NCBI GenBank assembly: GCA_015680685.1
Contig: MNCI01006929.1
Span: 1,533-65,532, forward strand
DNA from: Gnetum montanum
Taxonomy: Eukaryota; Streptophyta; Gnetopsida; Gnetales; Gnetaceae
Length of the DNA: 64,000 nucleotides
Reading direction: 5' to 3'
Shown here: positions 10,448-22,115 of the stretch, piece by piece
How positions within the stretch are numbered: the first letter of the stretch is position 1
Layout: every line of letters begins with the position of its first letter
Program-made: the position numbers and the translations under genes
Notes under the pieces: generated by a model
Seen by the model: only the letters and a program-made list of their open reading frames with translations
Databases searched by the model: none
What the model was told of the DNA's origin: nothing

Positions 10448-12574
10448 ATGGAAATCCATCACAACCTTTCCACACCTTTAACATTATCAGGCCCACAGGG
10501 CAAGCTCATGAGGCAATTGGACCCCAACATGATCGATTAGGGGTCGACCAAAACTAGCACCATAGTAGCCTTAGAAGCATCCCCATACTAGTCTAAGCAT
10601 CTAGTCCAAACCCTAGACTTAGAGGCTGGGGATGTGATCGAGGACCCTCTCATCGAGACGCCTATGACTACATCAAAGGGTGAGATAAAAAAGCTAAAAC
10701 TTAGCTCCCTCCTAGACACGCAAATGCATAAAAATGTAGCCAAGATTCTACAAGACAACATCAGCATCTTCGCATGGTCATACAGTGACATGCCGGGTCT
10801 AGATCCATGGCTGATACAACACAACATCGTCCTAGACCCACACATGAAGGCAGTCAAGTAGAAGGCTCGCAAGGTTAATCCAGAAATCACACTAGCCATG
10901 AGAGATGAAATCACCAAGCTATACCAAGCTGGTTTCATTTGTGCAGTTGATTATTCAGAATGGGTGTCCAACATCATTGTAGTTTCCAAGAAAATGGGAG
11001 GAATATGGACCTGCATAGACTTTCGGGATTTGAACAAGGCAATGATTAAGGAAAACTTCCCACTTCCAAGCATTGATCAGCTCATCGACACCATGGCTAG
11101 TCATGCTCTGCTATCCTTCATGGATGGTTTCTTTGGATACAATGAAATCTGCATTAACCCAGAGCACCAACTGTCAACAACCTTCATGACCCCATGAGGA
11201 ACCTTCTGTTACACCATGATGCCCTTCGGGCTCAAGAATGCTAGAGCAACTTACAAGCAAGCCATGACTTATATTTCTAGCGACTATATCCTAGAAACAT
11301 TAAACAACTATGTGGATGACATAGCAATCAAGTCCAAGGAGGTAGCTAATCATCCACATGATCTAGGGGTAGTCCTCAAATGCTGCCAAATGCATGACTT
11401 ACGCCTCAATACTAAGTGTGTCTTTAGGGTAAAAATTGGATGCATGTTAGGGTTCATAGTATTAGAGGCTGGAATACGAGTAGACCCTGACAAAGTCAAG
11501 GCCATCATCAACCTGGCACCTCCCACAAATCTCAAAGAGCTACATAGTTTGCAAGGTAGGATATAGTTTATTCAAAGGCTCATAGCAAGGTTGACCAACA
11601 AGTTACATCCCATGCAACATCTTTTAAATAAAGGTGTTAACTTTGAGTCGACAATCCAATGTCAACAAGCCTTCAACAACCTAAAGAAGGAACTCTCATA
11701 CCTCTAGACTATGCATCCACCACAAAGGAATAAACCCATCTTTATGTACCTCACCGCCTCTAACACATTTGTAGCGGCACTGCTATGTTAGAAGCGAGAC
11801 AATGGTTTTGAGATGCCAATGTATTATTTGAGCCATGCACTAATAGCACACGAAGAAAAATACAACGAAGTGGAGAGGAATTTCCTTGCCTTAGTGTTCA
11901 CACTAAAAAAGTGGTGGCATTACCTGTTCTGCAGTACTACCAATGTCATTTGCAAGAGCAATATACTCTGGGCTATCACTAACAACCTATAAGAAAGTAG
12001 CAAGATATCCTGATGGAAAGAAATAACCATAGAGTTCAATTTACACTATGTAAGTCAATCGTCAACAAAGGGCCAAGCCATAGCAACCCAACTCATGGCC
12101 TCGCCAGTCGACGACCAGGCAACCATAGACCCTGAATTCCTAGATGAGCACATTAGCAATATTGACATTGTCCCATCACATCTCGAAGCCACTCTACACT
12201 TCGATGGTGCCTCAACCATGCAAGGAGGTAGCACCACTACCATTGTCACATTCCCCTCTGGGGAAATGCATCCATCTGCTTATTGTTTTACGTTCCCTTG
12301 TAGCAACAACGTGGAAAAATACGAGGGGCTACTCAGAAGCCTCTTAACTACCCAGGCACTACACATACAACACCTTGCAATATGGAGAGAACCACAACTA
12401 GTTGTGAATCAAATCACCGAGGTCTATTCCTACAAGGCTATGCACCTGCAACCCTACTACAACCTAGTAAAAATCCTCTTTAAGAAATTCGCAACCATAG
12501 ATGTGCAACATGTGCCACGCAACAAGAATACCGTGGCAGATGCCTTAGCTACCCTTGCATTAAACATTCCATAG
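10448..12574 (+). pseudogene. Reverse transcriptase, RNase H and second (archaeal-type) RNase H, element A
   Basis: One frame throughout, broken by roughly nine stops, mostly TAG. It starts at ATG 10448 (MEIHHN..PLTLSGP), matching B (MATHDY..PLTLTGP). RT: FAWSYSDMPGLD, WVSNIIVVSKK, DFRDLNKA, FMDGFFGYN, MMPFGLKNA and the catalytic YVDD at 11309-11320. The gypsy RNase H follows (YLSHALIAHEEKY, KKWWHYL; 11740-12000), then a second RNase H (LHFDGAS at about 12195, NNVEKYEGLL, HVPRNKNTVADALA). RT, gypsy RNH and aRNH before integrase is a recognised Tat architecture. The role would be cDNA synthesis in the virus-like particle. Several stops fall where Gln or Trp is expected, consistent with cytosine deamination. 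Confidence 0.92.
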
Positions 12575-12575
12575 A

Positions 12576-13893
12576 AAGTTTTCCAACCTCGATTACAGAA
12601 TGTATAGAGCCTATCACTCAGGTGGAACACGTGGCCTCTGTCAATGCTACGGATACCCAGGAGTGGTATGCCAGCATTAAAAATTATCTACAGCATGGTG
12701 AACCCCCAGGTGGATTGACATCTGCCCAAAGAGATGCAATTCGTAAGCATGCCTAGAAATACGTGCTCATCGAAAATGACACCCTATGCCGACATTCCTA
12801 CAATGGGATATTGCTGGCATGCGTAGGTGGCGAGGTAGTTAATGAAGTGCATAAGGGGCTATGTAGTGAACACATAGCACCCAAGGCTATGACTGCAAAA
12901 ATTAGATGCCTAGGGTACTACTGGCCCCACATGGAGCCTGACTACCTGTCAAAAGTCAAGATGTGTGACCCATGCGAGAGATATGAAAATCTCATACACG
13001 TAGCACCCATAGACTTGCACCAAACGCAAATCACGTGGCCCTTCCAACGATGGGAATTAGACCTCATAGGGCCTATCACGCCTAAGTCCTCCATAGGGCA
13101 TAGTTTCATTATCACCCCCACTAAGTACTTTACTAAATGGGTGGAAGACATTCCCCTGAGGAAGATGACATCTCAGCAAATCTACCATTTCATCCTAGAT
13201 AACATCGTAACCAGATTCAGGCTTCCAATGACTATTGTGACTGATAATGGACCATAGTTCAGCAGTACGGAAACTTGAACCTTCTGCAAAAATCTAGGCA
13301 TTAAACAATCATTCTCCTCCCCCTATTATCTATAGGAAAATGGACAGGTGGAGGCTACAAATAAGTCCATCATCAACTTGTTGAAATGGATGCTTAACAA
13401 CAGTAAGAGGCGGTCGCACAAGCATATCCTCTACATTCTGTGGGCTTACCGGACGACATGCAAGATTGTGACAAGTAAGACCCCTTGCAACCTTGTTTAT
13501 GGATCTAAAGCTATGCTGCCTCTTGAGTTGCAGGTACCATCACTCTGAATGATCCTATCCAACATTGTGAGTAAAGCCCAGAACAATGAGTCGTGGATCA
13601 TCTACCTTGACTTAATAGAGGAGGAGCGCAGGTAGACATTGAGATGCATCAAGCCCTACTAGAGAAAGCAATAGTAGAAGCACTGTGCAGACCCACATCA
13701 ACGGCTCGTACAGAAGGGAGACCTTCTCCTCAAGACCATCCGTGAGCACATGAGAAAATTCTCAGCCAACTGTGAAGGTCCTTACGTGGTCACTAAAGCC
13801 TTTGGGAATGGAGCCTTCAACCTGGCAGATATGGAAAACAACAAGTTCGCCAACTTGGTAAATCACTCATGCCTCAAGCTGTACTATGTCTAA
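12576..13893 (+). pseudogene. Integrase, element A
   Basis: It is frameshifted relative to the RNase H part, just after the TAG at 12573-12575. An N-terminal linker (EWYASIKNYLQHGEPP) precedes the HHCC zinc domain (HIAPKAMTAKIRCLGYYWPH, then CDPCERY). The DDE core follows: WELDLIGPITPKS, YFTKWVE, TIVTDNGP, and the ENGQVEATNKSI segment carrying the catalytic Glu. The C-terminal domain has GPYVVTKAFGNGAFNLADM and ends LKLYYV-TAA at 13891-13893. Stops interrupt it at several points (for example 13256 and after PYYL), and 13545-13740 is badly damaged. A short-repeat cluster starts 40 bp later. Confidence 0.9.
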
Positions 13894-13929
13894 GGTGCAA
13901 TGGCAGCCACCACTATTCACTACAACGAT

Positions 13930-14130
13930 AAATTGGCAACGGCACCAAGCAGCATCCGCAATGACATTAAACTGGCGGCATCAAGCACCGTCTGCCATGA
14001 CGTAAAACTGGCACAACCCGTCCGCTACGATGATAAACTGGCATGTACAGTCTACTAGGATCTTAAACTAGCATAGTAGTCTTCTGGGACCTTAAACTAG
14101 CACACAATCTATCGAGACCCTAAACCACAT
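13930..14130 (+). repeat. Short-repeat cluster after integrase, element A
   Basis: About seven copies at 25-35-bp spacing of the type CCGCAATGACATTAAACTGG, varied as TGACGTAAAACTGGC, TGATAAACTGGCA, GATCTTAAACTAGCA and GACCTTAAACTAGCA. The sense is the same as the pre-RT cluster. Confidence 0.85.
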
Positions 14131-15121
14131 CCCCAGCGTGCATCTACGCCATGTACGCATCAGATGAGCATGCATGGTGCTGACATGTGGGTTGGACGTC
14201 ACAATTCTAGAACACAGTTCACAATGCAATGAGAATGTGGTCTAGGTCACAAGAGACACCACCACCCTTGGCATCATGCTGACCCTTCGGAGATGTCTTA
14301 AGGCATTATACTAGCCATCCAAACCTACCATCGCCATGGCCCATCGCCTTGATGGTAGCTCCTTGGCTAGTTCCCACAGCTGGAGTTCCAACAGTATTGT
14401 GGCCAAGCCACAATATTGTTACTCTCTAGCCCCTTGCCAACGCCTCAGCTCGCATGATGTTTAGCTATGTGGTAGCTAATCCCATAGTTGAATTGAGAAT
14501 GCATGCCCTTGGTAGGGATTCCAGTGCATCCGCAATCACAACAACTCCCAGTGCCTTCGAGGCTAGCTCCTCCATGCCGGTGCTACCAAGGTTGTTGTTG
14601 GCCTTTCTACTTTGTACATCGCATATCAACGATGATGCCCAATAACTTCAATAATGCTAGTAGCCAATAAGACCTTTGCCCCTATGGGCACGACTTACGA
14701 CAACAGAAAATGCTACAGTGTGGTGAAGCGAGTGCCTTGACTTGCTTAGCTACTTTAGAGTGCAAATTCCATGACGTGCGTAACATAACTTGCCATATGG
14801 AAAGCATTTGTAGGCAGGTCAAAACCCTTCACGGCTGTAATGAAACTCATCTTGTGAAGGAAACACCCATCCTATGAGAGGTTGAAGAACAATGCCAGCA
14901 AAGATGAAAACGTGAATGAGTCCCTCATGAGCACTCCGACGAGGGACTCTGCTAAACATCATCTTTGCTCTCTACCTTAACCTCTGCAAAACCAATCCAA
15001 CACTCTCAAGTGCGGCCAAGCAATGTCTTGACACTCATCGAGTGAGAACCTTAGTATTTTTCCTGTTGCGATGTTTCATATTCTTTGTCAACATCTATCG
15101 AGCCCGTTTTCCAGACATCGA
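14131..15121 (+). other. 3' untranslated region of element A
   Basis: It aligns by eye with 22116-23571 of element B (shared TGGCCAAGCCACAAT; GGGATTCC..G; TTTCTACT..G-ACATCGCA). No convincing protein on either strand. Confidence 0.5.
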
Positions 15122-15131
15122 TAAAGAGGGG
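15122..15131 (+). promoter_or_regulatory. Polypurine tract of element A
   Basis: TAAAGAGGGG just before the inferred 3' LTR start (TGAAACACC). Element B has CAAAGAGGGG at 23571-23580 in the same position. It would prime plus-strand DNA synthesis. Confidence 0.6.
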
Positions 15132-15135
15132 CCAA

Positions 15136-16480
15136 TGAAACACCCCAAAAATTCAAAGTCATTCTTGCTTCACCAGGTCTTGCAATTCGCGCAGCACCAT
15201 GGTAGCGCTTCAAGAGGAGAAAACTCTAAATTTAGGTTGGCTAGTTTGGAAAATTTTCTACTTTAGGTGTAAACAGGCTCTACGGGTTATCTTGCCTATC
15301 CACCTAAGTAACCTACCCAATTGATAGCCTGCTCAGAAATAATGCGTGGAGTTGGCAGTAGCATTTTGAATGTGTGAAATAGTTCGGCAAGTTTTCTAAG
15401 TCATGAAGTCCGCTACGCTATGCTACGCCTCACTATGTAGCGTAGCAAGCTTCAGAAGACAATTACAGAACAAAGTGCTACGCTATGCTACGCTATGTGA
15501 CGTAGCGTAGCATGGCAATAGCTTCACAGCTAGTCCCCTCACCCAATTTCAAGTCCTTCAATAATGTCCCCTTCTGTCAGAAAGTGGTGGACCATGTTTG
15601 CTACTATGCTATGCTGAGCTACATGGCGTAGCAATCCTGTGGAAGAGACAGAAAGTAGCTCAAAGGGAAAAATCAGCAAAGTTCGTAAGTCTTGCATCAC
15701 AGGAAGCAAAGTTTGCAAATCAACAAAGATTTCGTGACTAAGACCAGTCGCTACGCTATGCTATGCTATGTAGCATAGCAAGCATGCAACATACATATAG
15801 TGGAACGCATGACAAGATGCTACACTACGCTAAGCATGCTATGCTAGAAAGCACAACAAGACATGCAGGTGGTTGTGCAACATTAATTCACTTCACCTAA
15901 TTGGACAGTTGGCACACATCTCCAAACGCTGACAGCGCAATTACGGTGTGGTAGGCTCACAGTTACAGCATAGTAGGCTCACATTACAACGGTCATGCAA
16001 GTCCAATGGTCATAGATGGCACATGCGGCGTTAGCAAGTGAACGTGGGCTTAGGGCATGTGGCATCCAAACTGTCCCCTTTGCATACCCTTTAGCCCTAT
16101 AAATACCCCGATGAGTAGCACTCAAAGGGTTGGACTATCTTTAGAGGTTCAAAAGAAAGCAAGCATCATAACATTGAGCATTGAGCATTGTAAGCTTTCT
16201 GTTTGACATTGCAAATAGTTAGCATCTTTAGCTGACATTTTTTTTCAACTATGCAAGAGAAATGATGTAACATGTCTAACTATTTTCATAGGACTCACCC
16301 ACCAGCATAGTAGATGGTCCTAGGTGGGTTCTGGAAGAAGGTCCCCATGTGGTAGGCAATGAACAATGTATTGTATTTATGATAACATTTAAATTTAAGC
16401 ATGGCTCAAACCCAAGATAAGTGTCTCAAGCATCTTGGATGTTGACTTGAGCCCCCTACCCCTTCACCTTCAATGGACCC
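15136..16480 (+). repeat. 3' LTR of element A (right end uncertain)
   Basis: It starts TGAAACACC after the polypurine tract. At 15405-15860 it carries many palindromic words (GCTACGCTA with TAGCGTAGC). TATA box TATAAATA at 16098-16105, followed by CTCAAAGGGTTGG, matching B's LTR around 25264. I could not fix the right border: I give 16480, after a strong inverted repeat (GGCTCAA..AAGAT / ATCTT..TTGAGCC, 16403-16453). Confidence 0.55.
16098..16105 (+). promoter_or_regulatory. TATA box of LTR A
   Basis: CCCTATAAATACCCC, conserved with CTCTATAAATACCCC at 25264-25271 in LTR B. Confidence 0.65.
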
Positions 16481-18060
16481 ATCAGCCATAAACTTTAAAA
16501 TGCCTCAGTTTTCCCTGGGCAATAATGTTTCAACTAGAACACTGGCTATCTCAGTTGACAAGTGTGACCATACCATCACACTAAAGTGACAAAGGAGGAA
16601 CTCTAGGAATTCCCATACACCTTCTTGAAACCAGACCACCTAGTCTCTTACCCATGCATGAGGAGGAGAAACATTAGCCATAGGGGCACTTAAGAAACAT
16701 AGAACCCCTACCAGCTTGATCATGATCAAGATGGGTTTTATCATAACCTTGCACGGTACACAAAAATAAATATATGTTAGCTCACAACAAGATATGTCAG
16801 TTACTGTATAGCATAGTAGCCCTTTGTGTACAATTTTTTCCAAGTATGAAATGTGATGCCCCTCATTTCATGACTTGTCTCATATAGTGTAGTAGCCATG
16901 TTACGTGCAGCATAGCATGTGACACAATGTAGCAAGTACACCCCATGTAGCATAGTGGCCATGTCATGCATAACTTAGCAACAAAATGGGTACACCCCAC
17001 GTAGCATGATAGGCATAGTAGCATAGTAGGTACGGTAGCGTAACAACATAATAGGCATAATAGCGTAGTAGGTATGACAACATAGCAAGCATAACAACGT
17101 AGCAAGTATGGTAGTAGAGCAGTGTCACAACATAGCATAACAGGTACAAAAAACACAACACATCCTATCAGTCATGCTGATAAAAGTAACATAGCTTGAG
17201 AAGGAACACATAACATTTCCATAGTCCCAACCCTATTCCATTGCATGGAATGTAACAAAATAAAATATAAATCAAAACTTGCTTTACACACGCTACACTA
17301 CCCAGAACATGTGCTATGCTACCTGGAAACCTTTCAAACTAGAACCCTCTAAACTCTCAAAATGGTACAACACCCCATCCACCATAATGATGGTCGTGGT
17401 AGTAGTGTAATGACCATGGCCATAAAAATCACTGCAAAGGTAGCAGCAACAACCGTAGTGTAGTGGTCGTAATGGCAGCTGTGGCCAGAGTAGCAACGAC
17501 CACAGCGTAGCGGCTGTAGTGGCAACCAAGGCCATGACAACAATAGTTACAATGTAGCAAATGTAAAAAATGTGGCCATCGAGGTGTGGTGACCATGGCA
17601 ATAACCCCATTGAATAAACCAAACAACGTAAACATACGTAACGTAGAAACTTACTGGGTAGATGGTGCCTCCTATTGTTCCTCAATGTGCACCCTAGGGA
17701 GATGTTGCAAGGTGCATTTCTCTTCTTCCACATTGGTCAGACCTTGATGCCTATTTTCACTCCTGTGTGCCATCATCTTATTATCAAATTCAGGTGTATG
17801 GATTGCTACGCTACAAATGCTATGCTACCTCTCTATCTAAACCACACTATGCTCTAGGTGTTAGCTCTAATAGTGAAAGTGATAGGATTACCATGGGTAA
17901 TCCCCTATTTATAGCTTCCAGAGTTACAATACCTTTCACTTTTTGGGATGTCCCGAATCCCATGCATAATGTGGAATGCCCCTATCCCCTATAACATAGC
18001 ATGATACACCCCATGTCTACTGCAACGTAGCACATAACTGTAGCATAGCACATAAATATA
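16481..18060 (-). repeat. LTR-like sequence with minus-strand TATA and TAGCGTA-type repeats
   Basis: A TATA box on the minus strand (CTATAAATAGGGGA, 17914-17901) and dense TAGCATAGTAGGTA / TAGCGTAAC words at 16870-17150, 17290-17320 and 17800-18050 resemble the LTRs of A and B in reverse. No primer site or clean ends were found. Short ORFs here (rich in C, Y and L) are products of the repeat. It may be a solo or broken LTR inserted upstream of B. Confidence 0.4.
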
Positions 18061-18104
18061 CCAAAAAAATTACACTTCATTCTTAACCTTTAAGCCCAAC
18101 AATA

Positions 18105-18343
18105 GTCCACTATGACCTTAAACTAGAAATTTTAGAATTCCGTCTATATTCTAGCCATAGTGATGATCCACTATGATCTTAAACTTGCAATTTTGACATA
18201 TAATTTTGCATGGTCATGGTCCTCTAAGACCTTAAACTAGAAAATTTTTAACATTGCATAATTACCTTGCATATATTTCATTGCATGTTGATGTGTTAAG
18301 CAAGTATCACTTGACTTTGTTTGTTTTGCTTATTATTGTAGGA
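18105..18343 (+). repeat. Pre-RT spacer of element B: short repeats and candidate splice acceptor
   Basis: Three copies of the type CCACTATGACCTTAAACTAG (near 18107, 18166 and 18215). It ends in TTTTGCTTATTATTGTAG|G, a good acceptor 11 bp before the RT start codon. The corresponding spot in element C reads ATATATTGTAG|G. The left part of the spacer, with any donor, has been lost. Confidence 0.65.
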
Positions 18344-18354
18344 GTGCGTAAAAA

Positions 18355-20668
18355 ATGGCTACGCATGATTATCTCTATTTTCCCTTAACTCTGACAGGAC
18401 CCCACGGTAGGTTTATGAGACATTTGAATGTAGAGTTGCTAGACTTCGAACCACCCCATTATGACACCAACATAGCATCCTTAGAAACATCCCTGGATTG
18501 GCCCAAACATCTAGTCCAAGCTTTAGATTTAGAAGCCCATGATGTAACTAAGGACCTCCTTATTGAAATCCCCGTGACTACATCTAGAGGCAAGCAAGAA
18601 CATTAAAAGTTAGCTCTTTACTAGAGTCACAGGTTAATCAAAACATCTCTAAAGTCCTTAATGATAATGCCAAAGTGTTTGCATAGTCATATGAAGATAT
18701 GCTAGGCTTAGAACCATGCATCATATAGCACAATATCATCCTAGATTCACATGTCAAGGTAGTCAAACAAAAAGCCTGCAAGATCAAACCAAAGATTGCC
18801 TTAACTATATGTGGAAAAATCACTAAAATTTACCAGGTTGGGTTCATCCAAGAGATCGATTTTTCAGACTAGGTATCAAACATCGTAGTCATTTCCAAGA
18901 AAACTAGGAGGATATGAATCTGTTTACCCTTCTAGGATTTGAATAAGGTAATGATTAAGGACGACTTCCCATTGCCTAGCATCCAACTCATTGATTCTAC
19001 GGTAGGCCATGTCTTACTATCCTTCATGGATGGATTCTCAGGCTACAATCAAATCTACATAAAGTTAGAACATCAACTAGCCGCTACCTTCATGACCCCT
19101 TGGGGAACCTACTACTACACAATGATGTCCTTCGGGGCTAAAAAATGCTAGAGTGACATATCAGCGGGCAATGACTTACATCTTTAGTGACTATCTTTTG
19201 GAGAAGCTAAATGATTATGTGGACGATATAGCCATTAAATTTGAGAAAGCTCCTAATCATGCAAATGACATAAACTTGGTCCTTCAATGTTGCCACAGGC
19301 ATGACCTTCACCTCAACCCTAGAAAATGTGATTTCGAAGTCAAAACCAAATGCATGTAAGGATTTGTAGTGTCAGAAGCGAGGATACGTGTAGATCCTGA
19401 TAAAGTTAAATCCATTGTTAACCTAGCACCACCTACAAACCTTAAGGATTTGCATGGGCTACAGGGTAGAGTCCAAATCATAACAAGATTTATTGCAAGG
19501 TTAATGAATAAATTACATCCAATGCAACACTTACTTAAAAAAGGAGCTAACTTTGAATTGACTAACTAATGCCAAGAAGCCTTTGATAGCCTAAAGAAAG
19601 ATCTTGTCCATCCTCCCATTGTTTACCCTCCACAAAGAGACAAGCCTTTTTACATTTATCTCGCCACTTCAGACATGTCTATTGCTACTTTGCTTTACCA
19701 AAAGAGGAATGATGGTTCTGAAATCCCTGTCTACCACTTGAGTCATGCATTGGTAGCCTATGAAGAGAAATATAATGAAGTAGAGAAAATTTTTCTTCCT
19801 TTAGTGTTTGTGCTTGAAAAATGGGCATTATTTATTTCGAAGCCAAGTAAACATTATTTGCAAAAACAACATACTTCGGGCTATTACAACCAATATATAT
19901 GAAAGTAGCAGGATAGCTAGATGGAAATTCATAACTACAAAATTTGATCTACACTATGTAGCACAGTTATCTATAAAGGGTCAAGCAATAGCTATGCAAC
20001 TTATAGCTTCGCATACCAATGACCAAGTAGTGATAGAACCTGAGTTTCCAGATGAGCATCTTAGTAGCATAAGCCTAGTACCTAAAACCTTTGAAGCCAT
20101 CCTACATTTCGATGGTGCCTCAACTACACAAGGTGGTAGTGCTTCCATTGTTTTTACATTTCCCTCTGGGGAGATTCAACTTTTTTCATATCACTTCATG
20201 TTTCTTTACATGAATAATGTAGTAGAATATGAGGGTCTTCTTAGGGGCATTCTAGTAGCTCAAGAGTTAGGAATCCAAAACTTAGCAATTAGAAGTGACT
20301 TGCAATTAGTCATTAATCTAGTTACAAAGGTATTTGTTTACAAGGCACAACATTTACAACCTTATTGTGATTTAGCCAAATATTTACTAAAGCAATTCAC
20401 AATCCTAGATGTCCAATATGTGCCCTGCAATGAAAACACTATAGCAGATGCATTAGCCACGTTAGCAGTAAGCGTGCCATCACATATGTTTGCTACCTTG
20501 CTCACTTCGATAGTGAAATGCACCAATCCTATTGTTCACACGGAAAACATCGCATTTGTAAGTGCAACACATACTCAAGAGTGGTATGACAACATTAAAG
20601 CATACCTCCAACATGGTGAAACCCCACACAACCTGACACTTTCCCAAAGGGATGTAGTACAAAAATGA
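18355..20668 (+). pseudogene. Reverse transcriptase, RNase H and second RNase H, element B
   Basis: It starts ATGGCTACGCATGAT, homologous to A. RT motifs: FMDGFSGYNQ, MMSFG and YVDD at 19216-19227; then PDKVKSIVNLAPPTNLKDLH. The RNase H has YHLSHALVAYEEKYNEVEK; the second RNase H has LHFDGAS, NNVVEYEGLL, IRSDLQLVINLV and ENTIADALATLA. The frame changes several times (18355 onward, 18939, 19153, 19808) and there are many stops. B is AT-richer than A, suggesting longer decay. The tail (EWYDNIKAYLQHGE) is the link to integrase. Confidence 0.9.
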
Positions 20669-21791
20669 GCATGGCAATATTTCCTCATAGGAGATGACGC
20701 TTTATGCAAACGCTCTTATAATGGGATATTGCTAACTTGCATTAGTGGGGAGGAAGCACAAAAAATTGTTGATGAAGTCCATGAGGGACTATGTGGAGGG
20801 CACATAGCTCCTAGGGCTATGGCAGCAAAGATTAGGCATTTGTATTGCTAAAGTAAGGACATGCAATGTATGTTATCATCATGGGAACCTCATACATGTG
20901 TCGCCTACCAAACTACATACCACACAAATCACATGGCCCTTTCAACGTTGGGGACTAGACATCATAGAACCCATTATACCTAAGTCTTTTGTAGGGAATA
21001 GTTTTATTATTATCACAACTGAGTACTTTACAAAACGGGTAGAAGTTATTCCTCTCAAAAAGATCACATCCCAAAAAATTTGCAAGTTCATGCTGGACAA
21101 TATAGTTACATGGTTTGGCCTTCCCATGACTATTATTACTGACAATGAGCCACAATTTAGTAGCACAAAAACCAAAGCCTTTTGCAAAAGTCTTGGTATC
21201 AAACATTCTTTCTTATCACCATATTACCCCTAGGCAAATCGCTAAGTAGAGGCTACCAATAAAGTCATCATCAACCTTTTAAAAAGGATGCTTAGAAATA
21301 GCAAGAGGCAATGGCATGAGCAAATCATCTACATGCTTTGGGCTTATTGCACAACATGCAGAATAGCTACAGGTAAGACTCCATAAAGTCTTGTATACAG
21401 AGATGAAGTAGTGTTACCTCTTGAATTGTGGGTCTCGTCACTTTGAATGATCCTTTCAAATGTTATGGATGAGGCAAAAAACAACGAGCCAAGAATCATT
21501 GTTCTTGACTCTGCGAAGGAAGAGCGCATCCAAATGCTTAACTGCATCAAGTGGTATTAGGAAAAGAAACAATAGAGACACCATTACAATGTACACTAAT
21601 GACCAATTAAAAAGGTGGACCTAGTCCTCAAGGTCATTCATGAACCCATGAATAAATTCTCAGCTAACTAGGAAGTCCCTTTTTTGGTTACAAAATCATA
21701 CAAGAATGGGGCATTGAAATTGACTAACTTAGATGGCAACGAGTTTTCAAATCCTGTCAATCATTTGTACCTAAAGCCATACTACGCTTAA
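20669..21791 (+). pseudogene. Integrase, element B
   Basis: Zinc-domain remnant EVHEGLCGGHIAPRAMAAKIRH (20777-20850) has lost its CxxC neighbourhood through a small deletion. Core: WGLDIIEPIIPKS, YFTKRVEVIPL, FGLPMTIITDNEP (Gly to Glu beside the catalytic Asp), FSSTKTKAFCKSLG. The C-terminal domain is broken but ends at YYA-TAA 21789-21791, matching A. A short-repeat cluster follows directly. Confidence 0.87.
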
Positions 21792-21824
21792 CATGCAAGA
21801 TTATGCCAAACATAAAGCAAGGTA

Positions 21825-22115
21825 AGCATATCATCCGCTATGATGTAAAACTAGCATAGATCATCTACTATGACGTAAACCTGACATAGATCATCCACTA
21901 TGACATAAAATCAGCATAGAACATCTGCTATGACACTAAACTGGCACATCATGTCTTTGGGCATGACATAAAACTGGTACCCATAGAGTGGTCTACTACA
22001 ACCTTAAACTGGCCATCCCCCATCTGCTAGAATGTTAAACTAGCACATCACAGTCTACTATGACCTTAAACTAGAATGTTCGATGGTCTACCAAGACCTA
22101 AAACTGGGTTCAAAA
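21825..22115 (+). repeat. Short-repeat cluster after integrase, element B
   Basis: About nine copies at 27-35-bp steps, from CCGCTATGATGTAAAACTAG through CTACTATGACCTTAAACTAG to CTACCAAGACCTAAAACTGG. Same place and orientation as 13930-14130 in A, but with more copies. Confidence 0.85.

Noticed and set aside
16863-17161. Open frames rich in Cys, Tyr and Leu
   Set aside because: They are translations of the TAGCATAG / TAGCGTAG repeat words, not a membrane protein.
17314-17733. 139-codon minus-strand frame with His/Tyr/Cys-rich sequence
   Set aside because: Lies in the repeat-rich LTR-like block; overlapping frames on the same strand are equally open and reflect repeated trinucleotide-like words.
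20942-21206. Two 83-86-codon minus-strand frames
   Set aside because: Shadows of the integrase core of element B.
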